A DNA stretch of 64,000 nucleotides, taken from positions 5,458,501 to 5,522,500 of the forward strand of contig NZ_CP103300.1 in assembly GCF_025562755.1 (NCBI RefSeq), given 5' to 3'. The notes below the pieces were generated by a model. It ran no database searches, was not told where the DNA came from, and was given only the letters and a program-made list of their open reading frames with translations. This stretch comes from Endozoicomonas euniceicola (lineage in GTDB: Bacteria > Pseudomonadota > Gammaproteobacteria > Pseudomonadales > Endozoicomonadaceae). Positions 24,451 through 33,547 of this stretch are shown piece by piece. Both the position numbers and the translations under genes were made by a program. Numbering within the stretch: position 1 is the stretch's first letter; each line of letters begins with the position of its first letter.

Positions 24451-25847
24451 GCTTTCGGGCTTTCAGGGTGTAGCGTATTCACGGTGCAGCTGGCAGAGCC
24501 TGAACTGAAGCGAGTAGTGATCTGGTCGCCCGGATTCAGTGCATTCACATCCCTTATGATGTCTCCATCTTTCTGCACAATAGAGTACCCCCTCGACAGG
24601 GTGGCAAGCGGGCTGACGGCGTTCAGGTGTCCGGAGAGCTGTTGCAGCTGGTGGTTTTGCCGTTCAAGCTTTTTCTGCATCTGGTGTTGAAGGTGTTCAG
24701 ACAGATGCTCTGTGCGGTGTCTGATTTTCTCAACCAGTCTGGCAGGGGATTGTCGCAGTAGCCTGCTTTGTAGTTGCTGAGAGTTTGAGTGCCGGTTTTG
24801 CAGGTTGATGGTCATGGCTTGCTGCAAGCGGATTTCAAGGTCATCCAGTCGCTGGTTATGTTCCCGTAAACGCTCTCCGGGATGTCGCAGGCGCAGGCTG
24901 ATATTGTCCAGAGACTGGCTGGTGGCTTGCAGTTTGTGCTGAATATGAAGGTTGAGTTTACGACTCAGCAGATTCAGTTTGTGCAGCCACTCCTGACGAT
25001 CCGGGCTAAGGATTTCGGCAGCCGCAGAAGGCGTTGGGGCTCTGTAGTCCGCCACAAAATCGGCAATGGTAAAATCAATTTCATGCCCGACAGCGCTGAC
25101 AACAGGCAGTGCGCTGTTGGCGATGGCCCTCGCCACGGGCTCTTCATTAAAAGGCCAGAGGTCTTCCAGGGAGCCACCGCCCCGGCCAACAATCAATACG
25201 TCAAGTCCGGGCATCCGGTTAGCCAGGTCGATAGCCTTCACAATCTCCCCGCTGGCTTGTTTGCCCTGAACGGCAGCTGGTATTACGGTCACCTTGATAG
25301 CAGGAAAGCGTCGCTTAAGGACGGCGAGAATATCTTTAATGGCTGCCCCGGTGGGGGAGGTGACTACTCCAATCTGTCTGGGGAGCGCTGGAATATTTCG
25401 TTTACGCTCGGCGCTGAATAACCCTTCGTTGGCCAGCTTTGTCTTCAGTTCTTCAAAAGCCCGCTGAAGTGCTCCGGCTCCCGCTTCCTCCATATGATCT
25501 ACGATTAGCTGGTAATCGCCGCGCCCCTCATACAGGCTGACCCGCCCCCTGATCAGTAGTTGCATGCCTTCGGTGGGAGTGAATTTCAAGCTGCTGTTGC
25601 GGTTTTTGAACATGGCGCAGCGTATTTGCGCATTGGCGTCTTTTAAAGTGAAGTACCAGTGGCCTGAACGCGGGCGTGCCAGTGCCGAAAGTTCGCCTTC
25701 TACACGCACATTGCCAAAATGCGTTTCCAGCATGCGGCGAGTACGGCTGTTCAATTCTGTGACAGTTAGTGGACGATGCGTTGACGATTGTGAGAACGAG
25801 TCGTCAGAGAAGTTATATAGGTTTTGACCGTGCATTGCCTGGCTCAA
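24447..25847 (-). CDS. xseA: exodeoxyribonuclease VII large subunit
   Basis: The 466-residue large subunit of exonuclease VII, which degrades single-stranded DNA. An N-terminal OB fold (PLTVTELNSRTRRMLE, FGNVRVEGELSALARPRSGHWYFTLKD) precedes the catalytic domain with GVVTSPTGAAIKDIL, IVGRGGGSLEDLWPFNEE and SAVGHEIDFTIADFVADYRA. A long coiled-coil and a C-terminal beta segment ending GDQITTRFSSGSASC follow. Length is normal. The small subunit XseB is not in the window. Confidence 0.96.
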   Translation of the reverse strand: MSQAMHGQNLYNFSDDSFSQSSTHRPLTVTELNSRTRRMLETHFGNVRVEGELSALARPRSGHWYFTLKDANAQIRCAMFKNRNSSLKFTPTEGMQLLIRGRVSLYEGRGDYQLIVDHMEEAGAGALQRAFEELKTKLANEGLFSAERKRNIPALPRQIGVVTSPTGAAIKDILAVLKRRFPAIKVTVIPAAVQGKQASGEIVKAIDLANRMPGLDVLIVGRGGGSLEDLWPFNEEPVARAIANSALPVVSAVGHEIDFTIADFVADYRAPTPSAAAEILSPDRQEWLHKLNLLSRKLNLHIQHKLQATSQSLDNISLRLRHPGERLREHNQRLDDLEIRLQQAMTINLQNRHSNSQQLQSRLLRQSPARLVEKIRHRTEHLSEHLQHQMQKKLERQNHQLQQLSGHLNAVSPLATLSRGYSIVQKDGDIIRDVNALNPGDQITTRFSSGSASCTVNTLHPESPKA

Positions 25848-26007
25848 GCTGAGTGGTGTTAAGGTGATGGTTTCGGTAATCCGTCTAAGTCGCTGGGAAA
25901 TAACGGAAACTACTTAGTGTTAATACGTTATCACTAATGTGTTAATTAATGCGTGATGCTTACAATTCAGACATTAACTGTTTTTTCATTTCCTGTTAAG
26001 GGTTGGT

Positions 26008-27324
26008 ATGTTTTTTATACAGCTTCTGGTCGTTCTGGCCTGTATCCTGATTGGCGCACGCATTGGTGGCGTAGGTCTTGGCTTGATGGGGGGCGTTGGC
26101 CTCGCCATTCTGAGCTTTGTGTTTGGTCTGGAGCCAACCAGTCCGCCTATTGATGTCATGCTGATGATTGTCGCTGTGGTGTCCGCAGCTGCCTGTATGC
26201 AGGCGGCCGGAGGTCTGGAGTATCTGGTTCAGCTGGCTGAGAGAATTCTGCGTAAGAATCCCAAGCGCATCACTTTTATGGCACCGGCTGTTACTTACGT
26301 GTTCACTATGTTCGCTGGTACTGGTCATGTTGCCTACTCTGTGTTGCCGGTTATCGCTGAAGTGTCCCGTCGTACCGGGGTTCGTCCGGAGCGTCCTCTG
26401 TCCATGGCGGTGATTGCCTCCCAGGTGGGGATTGTCGCCAGCCCGATCGCGGCTGCTACTGTTGCGCTGCTGGGTTTTCTGGCGGACTTTGATATCACCC
26501 TGGCAGGTATTCTGGGGGTCACTATTCCTTCCACTGCTATTGGCCTGGGCCTGGCGTCCCTGGTGACTAACAAGCTGGGTAGAGAGCTGAAGGATGATCC
26601 TGAGTTCCTGAAGCGTATGCAGGATCCTGCCTTCCGCGCAAAAATGGAAGAGGAAGGTGGCGAACTGGTCAGCGAACTGAAGCCGGGGGCTAAAAAGTCT
26701 GTTGGGCTCTTCCTGCTGGCCGCTGTAGCGGTTGTCATGATGGGTGCTTTCCCGTCTCTGCGACCTGTTTTTGAGTCTGGTGCAAGAATGGGGATGGCGC
26801 ATACTATTGAGATCATCATGCTGTGCGCAGGTACTGCTATTGTTGCGGTTTGTCGCGTTGATATTGCTGAAGTCACCCGTGGCGATGTGTTCATTGCCGG
26901 TATGCGTGCCGTCATCGCGATCTTTGGTATTGCCTGGCTGGGTAATACTTTCTTTGGTGCCCATGATGCCATGCTCAAGTCTGGTATTGGTGAAATGGTG
27001 AGTATGTACCCATGGGCATTTGCGATTGCCCTGTTCGTACTGTCTGTCATGGTGAACAGCCAGGGCGCAACAACGACGGCGCTGATGCCTCTGGGTGTTG
27101 CCCTGGGGCTGCCGGCTCCGGCTTTGATTGCCATGTTCCCGGCGGTAAACGGTTATTTCTTTGTGCCTAACTACGGTCCGATCATTGCTGCCATCGATTT
27201 TGACAGTACTGGTACCACTAAGATCGGTAAGTATGTGTTCAATCACAGCTTTATGTTGCCGGGGCTGATGGCTATTAGTTTCTCTGTTGCCGCTGGTTTT
27301 GTGATTTCTGGAATTGTTTTGTAA
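26008..27324 (+). CDS. dcuB: C4-dicarboxylate antiporter, DcuA/DcuB family
   Basis: A 438-residue inner-membrane carrier with about 11 hydrophobic segments. Family hallmarks include SPPIDVMLMIVAVVSAAACMQAAGG, RKNPKRITFMAPAVTYVFT, FAGTGHVAYSVLPVIAEV and the C-terminal GTTKIGKYVFNHSFMLPG. Several segments (PPIDVML, GTGHVAYS, FFGAH, YPWAFAIALF) resemble DcuB more than DcuA. Dcu carriers exchange fumarate, malate or aspartate for succinate. It is divergent from xseA and is followed by a strong terminator at 27361. Confidence 0.88.
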   Translation: MFFIQLLVVLACILIGARIGGVGLGLMGGVGLAILSFVFGLEPTSPPIDVMLMIVAVVSAAACMQAAGGLEYLVQLAERILRKNPKRITFMAPAVTYVFTMFAGTGHVAYSVLPVIAEVSRRTGVRPERPLSMAVIASQVGIVASPIAAATVALLGFLADFDITLAGILGVTIPSTAIGLGLASLVTNKLGRELKDDPEFLKRMQDPAFRAKMEEEGGELVSELKPGAKKSVGLFLLAAVAVVMMGAFPSLRPVFESGARMGMAHTIEIIMLCAGTAIVAVCRVDIAEVTRGDVFIAGMRAVIAIFGIAWLGNTFFGAHDAMLKSGIGEMVSMYPWAFAIALFVLSVMVNSQGATTTALMPLGVALGLPAPALIAMFPAVNGYFFVPNYGPIIAAIDFDSTGTTKIGKYVFNHSFMLPGLMAISFSVAAGFVISGIVL

Positions 27325-27360
27325 CCATCTGATCTAAAAGAAGAAATTATAGGGCTCTGA

Positions 27361-27391
27361 AAAACCGCAGCTGAGAAGTTGCGGTTTTTTT
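27361..27391 (+). terminator. intrinsic terminator after the Dcu transporter
   Basis: AAAACCGCA (27361-27369) pairs with TGCGGTTTT (27380-27388), and the T-run continues to 27391. It separates the transporter from guaB. Confidence 0.88.
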
Positions 27392-27507
27392 GTATTGGCA
27401 TTCGAATAATTTCAAGGTATTCTGCGTGTGATAGGAATGCGGACTGCGGTAGAATCCCAAGAATTTTATCCGCGATTTTTATCAACGTACTGGATTGGTA
27501 ACAGGTA

Positions 27508-28977
27508 ATGCTGAGAATTGCCCAAGAAGCCCTCACCTTCGATGATGTCCTGCTTTTGCCAGGTTACTCCGAAGTTCTCCCGAAAGATGTTTCCCTCAAG
27601 ACCCGCCTGACCCGCGACATTGAACTGAATATTCCTCTGATCTCTGCTGCTATGGATACCGTTACTGAGGCTCGTCTGGCGATTGCCATGGCCCAGGAAG
27701 GTGGTATTGGTATCATTCACAAGAACATGACCATTGCCCAGCAGGCCAACGAAGTTCGTAAGGTTAAAAAACATGAAAGTGGTGTGGTGAAAGACCCGAT
27801 TACTATCGACTCATCGGCCACAGTGCGTGACTTGCTGGAGCTGACCGGTAAGCACAAAATTTCCGGTGTGCCGGTGCTGGATGGTGACGACCTGGTGGGT
27901 ATTGTCACCAGTCGTGACGTGCGTTTTGTCTCTAACCTGGACAAAATCGTTTCCCAGATCATGACGCCAAAGGATCGTCTGGTAACGGTACTGGAAGGTA
28001 CTGATCAGGAGACGGTTCGCAAGCTGTTACACAAGCATCGCATTGAAAAAGTGCTGGTGGTTGACGACAGCTTTGGCCTGGTGGGCATGATGACCGTTAA
28101 GGATATCAAAAAAGCCCAGGACTACCCGCTGGCCAGTAAAGATGACCATGGTCAGTTGCGCGTGGGTGCCGCTGTTGGTACAGGACCTGAAACCCCTGAG
28201 CGTGTGGCGGCACTGGTCGACGCTGGTGTCGATGTGGTGATTGTCGATACGGCTCACGGTCACTCCAGGGGTGTTATTGAGCGTGTTCGCTGGGTTAAGG
28301 AAACTTATCCACAGGTTCAGGTGATTGGCGGTAATATCGCCACCGGTGCTGCGGCGCGCGCGCTGGCGGAAGCCGGTGCAGATGGTGTTAAAGTCGGTAT
28401 CGGGCCGGGTTCTATCTGTACTACCCGTATTGTCACCGGTATTGGTGTGCCGCAGATTTCAGCGGTGGCTAATGTGGTTGAAGCCCTGAAAGATACTGAC
28501 GTTCCAGTGATTGCCGACGGCGGTATTCGCTTCTCCGGCGACCTGGCCAAGGCGATTGTCGCTGGTGCCAGTACCGTTATGCTTGGCAGCATGCTGGCAG
28601 GTACCGAGGAAGCGCCGGGTGAGGTTGAACTGTTCCAGGGTCGAAGCTACAAGGCTTACCGCGGCATGGGATCTCTGGGTGCTATGGGCCAGGCTACCGG
28701 CTCCAGCGACCGATACTTCCAGAGTGCTGAGGATGGTGCTGAAAAGCTGGTACCTGAAGGTATTGAAGGTCGTGTACCTTACAAAGGGCCACTGAATGCC
28801 ATTATTCACCAGATGGTGGGCGGTCTGCGCGCTGCCATGGGGTATACCGGTTCTGCCGATATCCACACCATGCGCTCTGTGCCGGAGTTTGTGCGTGTGA
28901 CCAATGCCGGTATGAAGGAGTCTCACGTACACGACGTGACGATTACCAAAGAAGCGCCCAATTATCGTGTCGGCTGA
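27508..28977 (+). CDS. guaB: inosine-5'-monophosphate dehydrogenase
   Basis: This 489-residue enzyme oxidises IMP to XMP, the rate-limiting step of GMP synthesis. The TIM barrel is split by two CBS domains (about 93-205; SATVRDLLELTGKHKISGVPVLD is the start of the first). The catalytic loop GPGSICTTRIVTG holds the active-site cysteine, and IADGGIRFSGD and the flap region (YRGMGSLGAM, EGRVPYKG) are intact. guaA follows in the same orientation after a terminator-like palindrome. Confidence 0.97.
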   Translation: MLRIAQEALTFDDVLLLPGYSEVLPKDVSLKTRLTRDIELNIPLISAAMDTVTEARLAIAMAQEGGIGIIHKNMTIAQQANEVRKVKKHESGVVKDPITIDSSATVRDLLELTGKHKISGVPVLDGDDLVGIVTSRDVRFVSNLDKIVSQIMTPKDRLVTVLEGTDQETVRKLLHKHRIEKVLVVDDSFGLVGMMTVKDIKKAQDYPLASKDDHGQLRVGAAVGTGPETPERVAALVDAGVDVVIVDTAHGHSRGVIERVRWVKETYPQVQVIGGNIATGAAARALAEAGADGVKVGIGPGSICTTRIVTGIGVPQISAVANVVEALKDTDVPVIADGGIRFSGDLAKAIVAGASTVMLGSMLAGTEEAPGEVELFQGRSYKAYRGMGSLGAMGQATGSSDRYFQSAEDGAEKLVPEGIEGRVPYKGPLNAIIHQMVGGLRAAMGYTGSADIHTMRSVPEFVRVTNAGMKESHVHDVTITKEAPNYRVG

Positions 28978-28990
28978 TAAGTAGCCTGTT

Positions 28991-29030
28991 AAAACAGAAC
29001 AGTCGGATTTTTATCCGGCTGTTCTGTTTT
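28991..29030. terminator. palindrome between guaB and guaA, bidirectional terminator-like
   Basis: AAAACAGAACAG (28991-29002) pairs with CTGTTCTGTTTT (29019-29030), and an inner CGGAT/ATCCG extends the stem around a TTTT loop. With A-rich and T-rich sides it could act as a terminator or attenuator between guaB and guaA. Confidence 0.75.
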
Positions 29031-29121
29031 AAGTTTCCATAAACTTTTTGTTTCCATAAACAATGAAAGTGCTCGCTGATGGTGCAGCATTTTCTTTTGC
29101 CCAAGGCTGTTTGAGAAGACT

Positions 29122-30723
29122 ATGTCTAACGCGATGTCTAACGCAAAGTCCAAGGATATTCACGCTGAGCGAGTTCTGATTCTGGATTTCGGTTCTCAGT
29201 ACACGCAGCTGATTGCCCGTCGTGTGCGTGAAATCGGTGTTTATTGTGAGCTGCATCCGTTTGATATGGATGAGCAGAAAATCCGTGACTTCGCTCCTAA
29301 AGCCGTGATTCTGTCCGGTGGTCCTGAGTCTGTTACCGGTGATGACTCGCCACGAGCGCCTGACGTTGTTTTTGATCTGGGTGTACCGGTTCTGGGTATT
29401 TGCTATGGCATGCAGACCATGGCAGAACAGATGGGTGGCAAAGTGTCCACTTCCAACCTGCGTGAGTTTGGTTACGCCCAGGTGACTCTGGAAGAGAAAA
29501 CCCGCCTGTTTGAAGGTATTGAAGATCATATCTGTGATCACGGCCGCATGAGTCTGGATGTGTGGATGAGTCATGGTGATAAAGTCAGTGAGCTGCCGGA
29601 AGGTTTCGTTCTTGCAGCTTCTACCGGTTCCTGTCCGATTGCTGCCATGGCTTGTGACGATAAGCGATTCTACGGCATTCAGTTCCACCCTGAAGTGACC
29701 CACACCAAACAGGGCTACCGCATTCTTGAGCGTTTTGTGGTGGATATTGCTGGTTGTGAAAAGCTGTGGACTCCGGGGCAGATTATCGAAGACGCTATTG
29801 CCCGTGTGCGTGAGCAGGTGGGTGATAAGCAGGTGCTGCTGGGGCTGTCCGGTGGTGTTGACTCCAGTGTGGTAGCGGCGCTGTTGCACAAGGCGATTGG
29901 CGATCAGCTGGTCTGTGTGTTTGTTGACAACGGCCTGTTGCGTCTGCACGAAGGTGACCAGGTAATGTCCATGTTTGCTGAAAACATGGGTGTGTGCGTG
30001 ATTCGTGCCGACTCTGAAGATCTTTTCCTGGACAAGCTGAAAGGTGTGGATGAGCCGGAAGCCAAGCGTAAGATTATCGGTAACACCTTTATTGAGGTGT
30101 TTGATGAGCAGGCGACGGCGCTGGACGGTATTGAGTTCCTGGCACAGGGCACTATCTATCCGGACGTCATTGAATCTGCCGGGGCTGAAAGTGGCAAGGC
30201 TCACGTCATCAAGTCCCACCATAATGTGGGTGGTCTGCCGGAAGAGATGAAGATGTCGCTGGTTGAGCCTCTGCGTGAACTGTTCAAGGACGAAGTACGC
30301 AAGATTGGCCTTGAGCTGGGGCTGCCTTATGACATGGTGTACCGTCATCCATTTCCTGGTCCTGGTCTGGGTGTACGAGTGCTGGGTGAAGTTAAGAAAG
30401 AATACTGTGACATTCTGCGTAAAGCCGATGCCATCTTTATTGAAGAACTGCGTAAGGCTGACTGGTATCACAAGACCAGTCAGGCGTTTGCTGTATTCCT
30501 GCCTGTGAAGTCTGTAGGTGTGGTGGGTGACGGTCGTCGCTACGAATACGTTATCGCTCTGCGTGCTGTTGAGACGGTTGACTTTATGACGGCTCGCTGG
30601 GCGCATTTGCCTTATGAGCTGTTGGAAAAAGTATCCGGCCGTATTATTAACGAAATTGAGCACGTTTCCCGTGTGACCTATGACGTCTCCAGCAAGCCGC
30701 CTGCGACTATTGAGTGGGAGTGA
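29122..30723 (+). CDS. guaA: GMP synthase (glutamine-hydrolysing)
   Basis: This 533-residue enzyme converts XMP to GMP. The class I glutamine amidotransferase domain has LDFGSQYTQLIARRVRE, the nucleophile C94 in LGICYGMQTM and HPEVTHT. The ATP-pyrophosphatase domain has LGLSGGVDSSVVAALL, and the C-terminal dimer domain ends SSKPPATIEWE. The N-terminus carries a 12-base direct repeat coding MSNA twice, so the second ATG at 29134 is an alternative start. A heptamer-repeat palindrome begins at its stop codon. Confidence 0.97.
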   Translation: MSNAMSNAKSKDIHAERVLILDFGSQYTQLIARRVREIGVYCELHPFDMDEQKIRDFAPKAVILSGGPESVTGDDSPRAPDVVFDLGVPVLGICYGMQTMAEQMGGKVSTSNLREFGYAQVTLEEKTRLFEGIEDHICDHGRMSLDVWMSHGDKVSELPEGFVLAASTGSCPIAAMACDDKRFYGIQFHPEVTHTKQGYRILERFVVDIAGCEKLWTPGQIIEDAIARVREQVGDKQVLLGLSGGVDSSVVAALLHKAIGDQLVCVFVDNGLLRLHEGDQVMSMFAENMGVCVIRADSEDLFLDKLKGVDEPEAKRKIIGNTFIEVFDEQATALDGIEFLAQGTIYPDVIESAGAESGKAHVIKSHHNVGGLPEEMKMSLVEPLRELFKDEVRKIGLELGLPYDMVYRHPFPGPGLGVRVLGEVKKEYCDILRKADAIFIEELRKADWYHKTSQAFAVFLPVKSVGVVGDGRRYEYVIALRAVETVDFMTARWAHLPYELLEKVSGRIINEIEHVSRVTYDVSSKPPATIEWE

Positions 30724-30800
30724 TATTTCGCTGTTGGCTATTGGCTGTATGAGCAGCTAAAAGCCAGAAGCTAAAAGCCCTTGATTGCTGCTACTCTGAG
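30724..30800. repeat. heptamer-repeat palindrome, copy 2
   Basis: Directly after the guaA stop, ATTTCGCTGTTGGCTATTGGC is followed by complementary AGCAGCTAAAAGCCAG and AGCTAAAAGCCC, then the conserved tail TTGATTGCTGCTACTCT. Same design and flanks as copies at 15118 and 48922, but shorter. Confidence 0.72.
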
Positions 30801-30814
30801 CTGCGCTAATCCGT

Positions 30815-30852
30815 AAAAATCACCCGACATCACGTATGGCGGGGGATTTTTT
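30815..30852 (+). terminator. intrinsic terminator downstream of guaA
   Basis: AAAATCACCCG pairs with CGGGGGATTTTTT (30840-30852) with one bulge and a 13-base loop. It ends guaA transcription after the repeat element. Confidence 0.75.
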
Positions 30853-31065
30853 GTAATAACTGGTTAAAAAACATCATGTTATGGAACTCTTTGCTGAAAA
30901 GTTGATCTACTACAGGGAATGGAAGAAGTTTTTATGTTGGGTCGGTTGTCAGGCCGCTATCAGTGTGCATAATAGTCTTTCATCAGCAGTGGCGCGTGGC
31001 TGGAAGCTTCGCTAAGTCACTGCCTGTGATCCTCTTAAGCGAGAAACTCTTAAACGAGAAACTCT

Positions 31066-31270
31066 TAAACGAAGAAGTAGAGGCGCACTATTTTAATAGT
31101 AATCCGGAGTAGGGTGACTCCGTTGGTTTGAGCCTATCAGCCAATAAGCCGGATGAAAGGAAAAAGTGCCGAAGTGGGTATGAGAGTCGTATCTACCCAC
31201 TGGTGGTGCATCGAAGAGGTGTATCACTGTCACGGTTTTGAACTGTGGAGAGCTACTGGAAGTCTGTGTG
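31066..31270 (+). promoter_or_regulatory. lysine riboswitch (L-box)
   Basis: Several conserved blocks of the lysine aptamer occur in order: GTAGAGGCGC (31077-31086), AGTAATCCGGAG with a paired GACTCCG, GGATGAAAGG (31151-31160), GTGCCGAAGT (31166-31175), CACTGGTGGTGCAT, and the closing GGAGAGCTACTGG (31247-31259). The order and spacing fit the five-way junction aptamer. No clear terminator follows, so control could be translational. The gene downstream is an NhaC-family carrier. A 15-base direct repeat (GAGAAACTCTTAAAC) lies just upstream at 31041-31070. Confidence 0.85.
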
Positions 31271-31436
31271 AGCTGACCCGTTAAACGGTTGGGAATTTAC
31301 ACAACAGAAGTATGAACTGATCTGTTCTGCTCCTTATCCAACTGCCTCCTGATCTGACACCTGCAAGTCAAACTGAATAACAGTCTGTTAAGGATAACAG
31401 CCTTATGAAATGACTTGCTATTACGAGATCAGTTTT

Positions 31437-33032
31437 ATGGATTTATTAAGTTTTAGTCATTCGCCATTATCTCTGGCTGCCCCTGTTGTCGCTATTTTGC
31501 TGGCGATCATTACCCGTAAAGTGCTTCTGTCCCTGGGGGCGGGTATTCTTACCGGTGCTCTTTTATTGACCGGCTACAGCCCTCTGGATTCCCTTGCGTA
31601 CATCGGCAAAAGCTTTTTTGCTGTTTTCTGGGATGAAGGTGTTAATGTCAGCAGTGTTTTTATTCTGCTGTTTCTGATGTTGCTGGGTGTTATCACTACC
31701 CTGATTGATATTTCCGGCGGTGCCCGCGCTTTTGGTGACTGGGCCCGTGAACGGGTCAAGACTCGTCAGGGTTCTCAGCTGCTGACGGTTCTGCTGGGTG
31801 TGATTATCTTTATTGATGACTACTTTAACAGTCTGGCGGTAGGTAATATCAGCCGTCCCTTAACCGATCGTCACGGTGTTTCCCGTGCCAAGCTGGCTTA
31901 CCTGATTGATTCTACCGCAGCGCCTGTCTGTGTCATTACGCCGGTGTCCAGCTGGGGTGCCTACATTATTGCCCTGATTGGAACGATTCTGGCGACTCAT
32001 GAGATCACCGATATCAGTGCGATTTCTGCTTTCGTCGCCATGGTGCCGATGAACCTGTACGCCGTGTTCGCCCTGCTGCTGGTTATCTGCAGCGCCTGGA
32101 TGGATCTGAACGTGGGGTCGATGCGTACTCATGAACGTCGAGCCCGCGCGGGTGAGCTGTATGACGCCCGTAAAGGCACGCCTCCCGGTGCCAGTGCTGA
32201 GCTGGGCAGAAGTTCTAAAGGAACGGTATCTGACCTGGTGATTCCGGTTGTTACTCTGGTCATTGCGACGAGCGCCTCTTTGATTGCTACGGGTGCTGCT
32301 GTCCTGTCTGAAGCGGGAGAGGCGTTTTCGGTTCTGGGGGCGTTTGAAAACACTGACGTGGTTCACTCTCTGGTATACGGTGGCCTGATTGGTCTGGTGG
32401 TGACCATGGTGCGCATGATTCGTCATGACCTGGACGGCCCGGCCTGGAGTAAGGCCATCATTGAAGGTGTGCGCTCCATGCTGCCAGCGATTTACATTCT
32501 GGTCTTTGCCTGGGTGCTGGTGGATGTCATCAGCTCTCTGGAAACCGGTCGTTATCTGGCAGGCCTGGTCAGCAGTTCTTCTCTGGAACCAAGCTATCTG
32601 CCAATGATTCTGTTCCTGGTATCCGGCGCTATGGCATTTGCTACCGGAACCAGCTGGGGTACTTTTGGTATCATGTTACCTATCGCGGGTGATATGGCGG
32701 CGGCTGCGGAGATTTCCATGATGCTGCCTATGCTGGCTTCGGTTCTGGCGGGTGCGGTATTTGGTGACCACTGTTCTCCAATTTCTGATACGACGATTCT
32801 GTCTTCCACGGGTGCTTCCTGTCACCATATTGATCATGTAACGACTCAGCTACCTTATGCTCTGGGTATTGCGGTGGTTGCCATGTCGGGTTACCTGGTC
32901 ATGGGTATGTCAGATTCTGCAGCGGCAGGTTTCACTACCTCTCTGGTGGCCTTTGGTGTGCTGCTGATGTTGTTCCGCAAGTTGTCAGGCTATTCTAACA
33001 CCCCTGAAGATACTGTACTTGTCAAGGAATAA
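31437..33032 (+). CDS. NhaC-family transporter, probable lysine carrier
   Basis: A 531-residue membrane protein of the NhaC antiporter superfamily with about 12 hydrophobic segments. Start chosen at ATG 31437 because it gives a compact N-terminus MDLLSFSHSPLSLAAP; an ATG at 31410 is also in frame. Family motifs include FIDDYFNSLAVGNISRPLTD, STAAPVCVITPVSSWGAY, FATGTSWGTFGIMLPIAGD and FGDHCSPISDTTILSSTGA. Published riboswitch regulon studies assigned an NhaC-type protein preceded by a lysine riboswitch in gammaproteobacteria as a lysine transporter (there called LysW). The upstream lysine riboswitch supports that role here. Confidence 0.85.
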   Translation: MDLLSFSHSPLSLAAPVVAILLAIITRKVLLSLGAGILTGALLLTGYSPLDSLAYIGKSFFAVFWDEGVNVSSVFILLFLMLLGVITTLIDISGGARAFGDWARERVKTRQGSQLLTVLLGVIIFIDDYFNSLAVGNISRPLTDRHGVSRAKLAYLIDSTAAPVCVITPVSSWGAYIIALIGTILATHEITDISAISAFVAMVPMNLYAVFALLLVICSAWMDLNVGSMRTHERRARAGELYDARKGTPPGASAELGRSSKGTVSDLVIPVVTLVIATSASLIATGAAVLSEAGEAFSVLGAFENTDVVHSLVYGGLIGLVVTMVRMIRHDLDGPAWSKAIIEGVRSMLPAIYILVFAWVLVDVISSLETGRYLAGLVSSSSLEPSYLPMILFLVSGAMAFATGTSWGTFGIMLPIAGDMAAAAEISMMLPMLASVLAGAVFGDHCSPISDTTILSSTGASCHHIDHVTTQLPYALGIAVVAMSGYLVMGMSDSAAAGFTTSLVAFGVLLMLFRKLSGYSNTPEDTVLVKE

Positions 33033-33107
33033 CCCCCTACACTGAAAGAATGAAGACGAAAGACAAGGATGTCTTTTCATTCGTTCTACCCAGCAAGCAG
33101 GGATGCT

Positions 33108-33536
33108 ATGAGCTTTGATAACCTGATTAAATCTGTGGCCCGGCGCAACCAGATGGGGGAGCTGGAGTTCAGGGATAACCGCTACTACATTTCCATTGAC
33201 GATCGTATTGAACTTGCTTGCTTTCAGGCAAATGGCAAGTTCTATCTTCATGGTGTTATTGCCAAATTACCTTCCAGACCTGATGAGCAGGAAGAACTTC
33301 TCAAGAAGCTTTTGCAGAAGCACCTGGGTTTGATCCAGACGCAAAGAATCAGCTTGTGCATTGAGCCGGATTCGGATGAACTCTCCCTGTCTACAACCCG
33401 AACGGCATTAGGGCTTAATGAAGATATTATTGAAGAAGCCCTGGCTGAGTTCGCGAATAACTTTGAATATATTCTGACACTGATTAATGAAGATGCGCTG
33501 ACCATGCCTTCTGCGCCCGTTATGATCATGCCCTGA
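33108..33536 (+). CDS. CesT/Tir-type type III secretion chaperone
   Basis: A small acidic protein of 142 residues. Start chosen at ATG 33108, close behind GCAGGGATG; an upstream frame start at 33069 has no site. The CesT pattern is visible: FDNLIKSVARRNQMGELEF, ISIDDRIELACFQANGKFYLHGVIAKLP, EELLKKLLQKHLG, ISLCIEPDSDELSLST and a final helix LNEDIIEEALAEFANNFEYI. Class I chaperones of this fold bind one effector, usually encoded next door. The next gene begins 11 bases downstream, so the 1130-residue fusion protein is the likely client. Confidence 0.8.
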   Translation: MSFDNLIKSVARRNQMGELEFRDNRYYISIDDRIELACFQANGKFYLHGVIAKLPSRPDEQEELLKKLLQKHLGLIQTQRISLCIEPDSDELSLSTTRTALGLNEDIIEEALAEFANNFEYILTLINEDALTMPSAPVMIMP

Positions 33537-33547
33537 CGGGAGGCTTC

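Noticed and set aside
25996..27246. 416-codon minus-strand frame across the Dcu transporter
   Set aside because: Antisense to a clear transporter, low-complexity composition, no motifs.
29029..30663. 544-codon open frame on the minus strand across guaA
   Set aside because: It is antisense to a complete, strongly conserved guaA and its translation is rich in His, Gln, Thr and Asn with no domain pattern; a codon-bias shadow.
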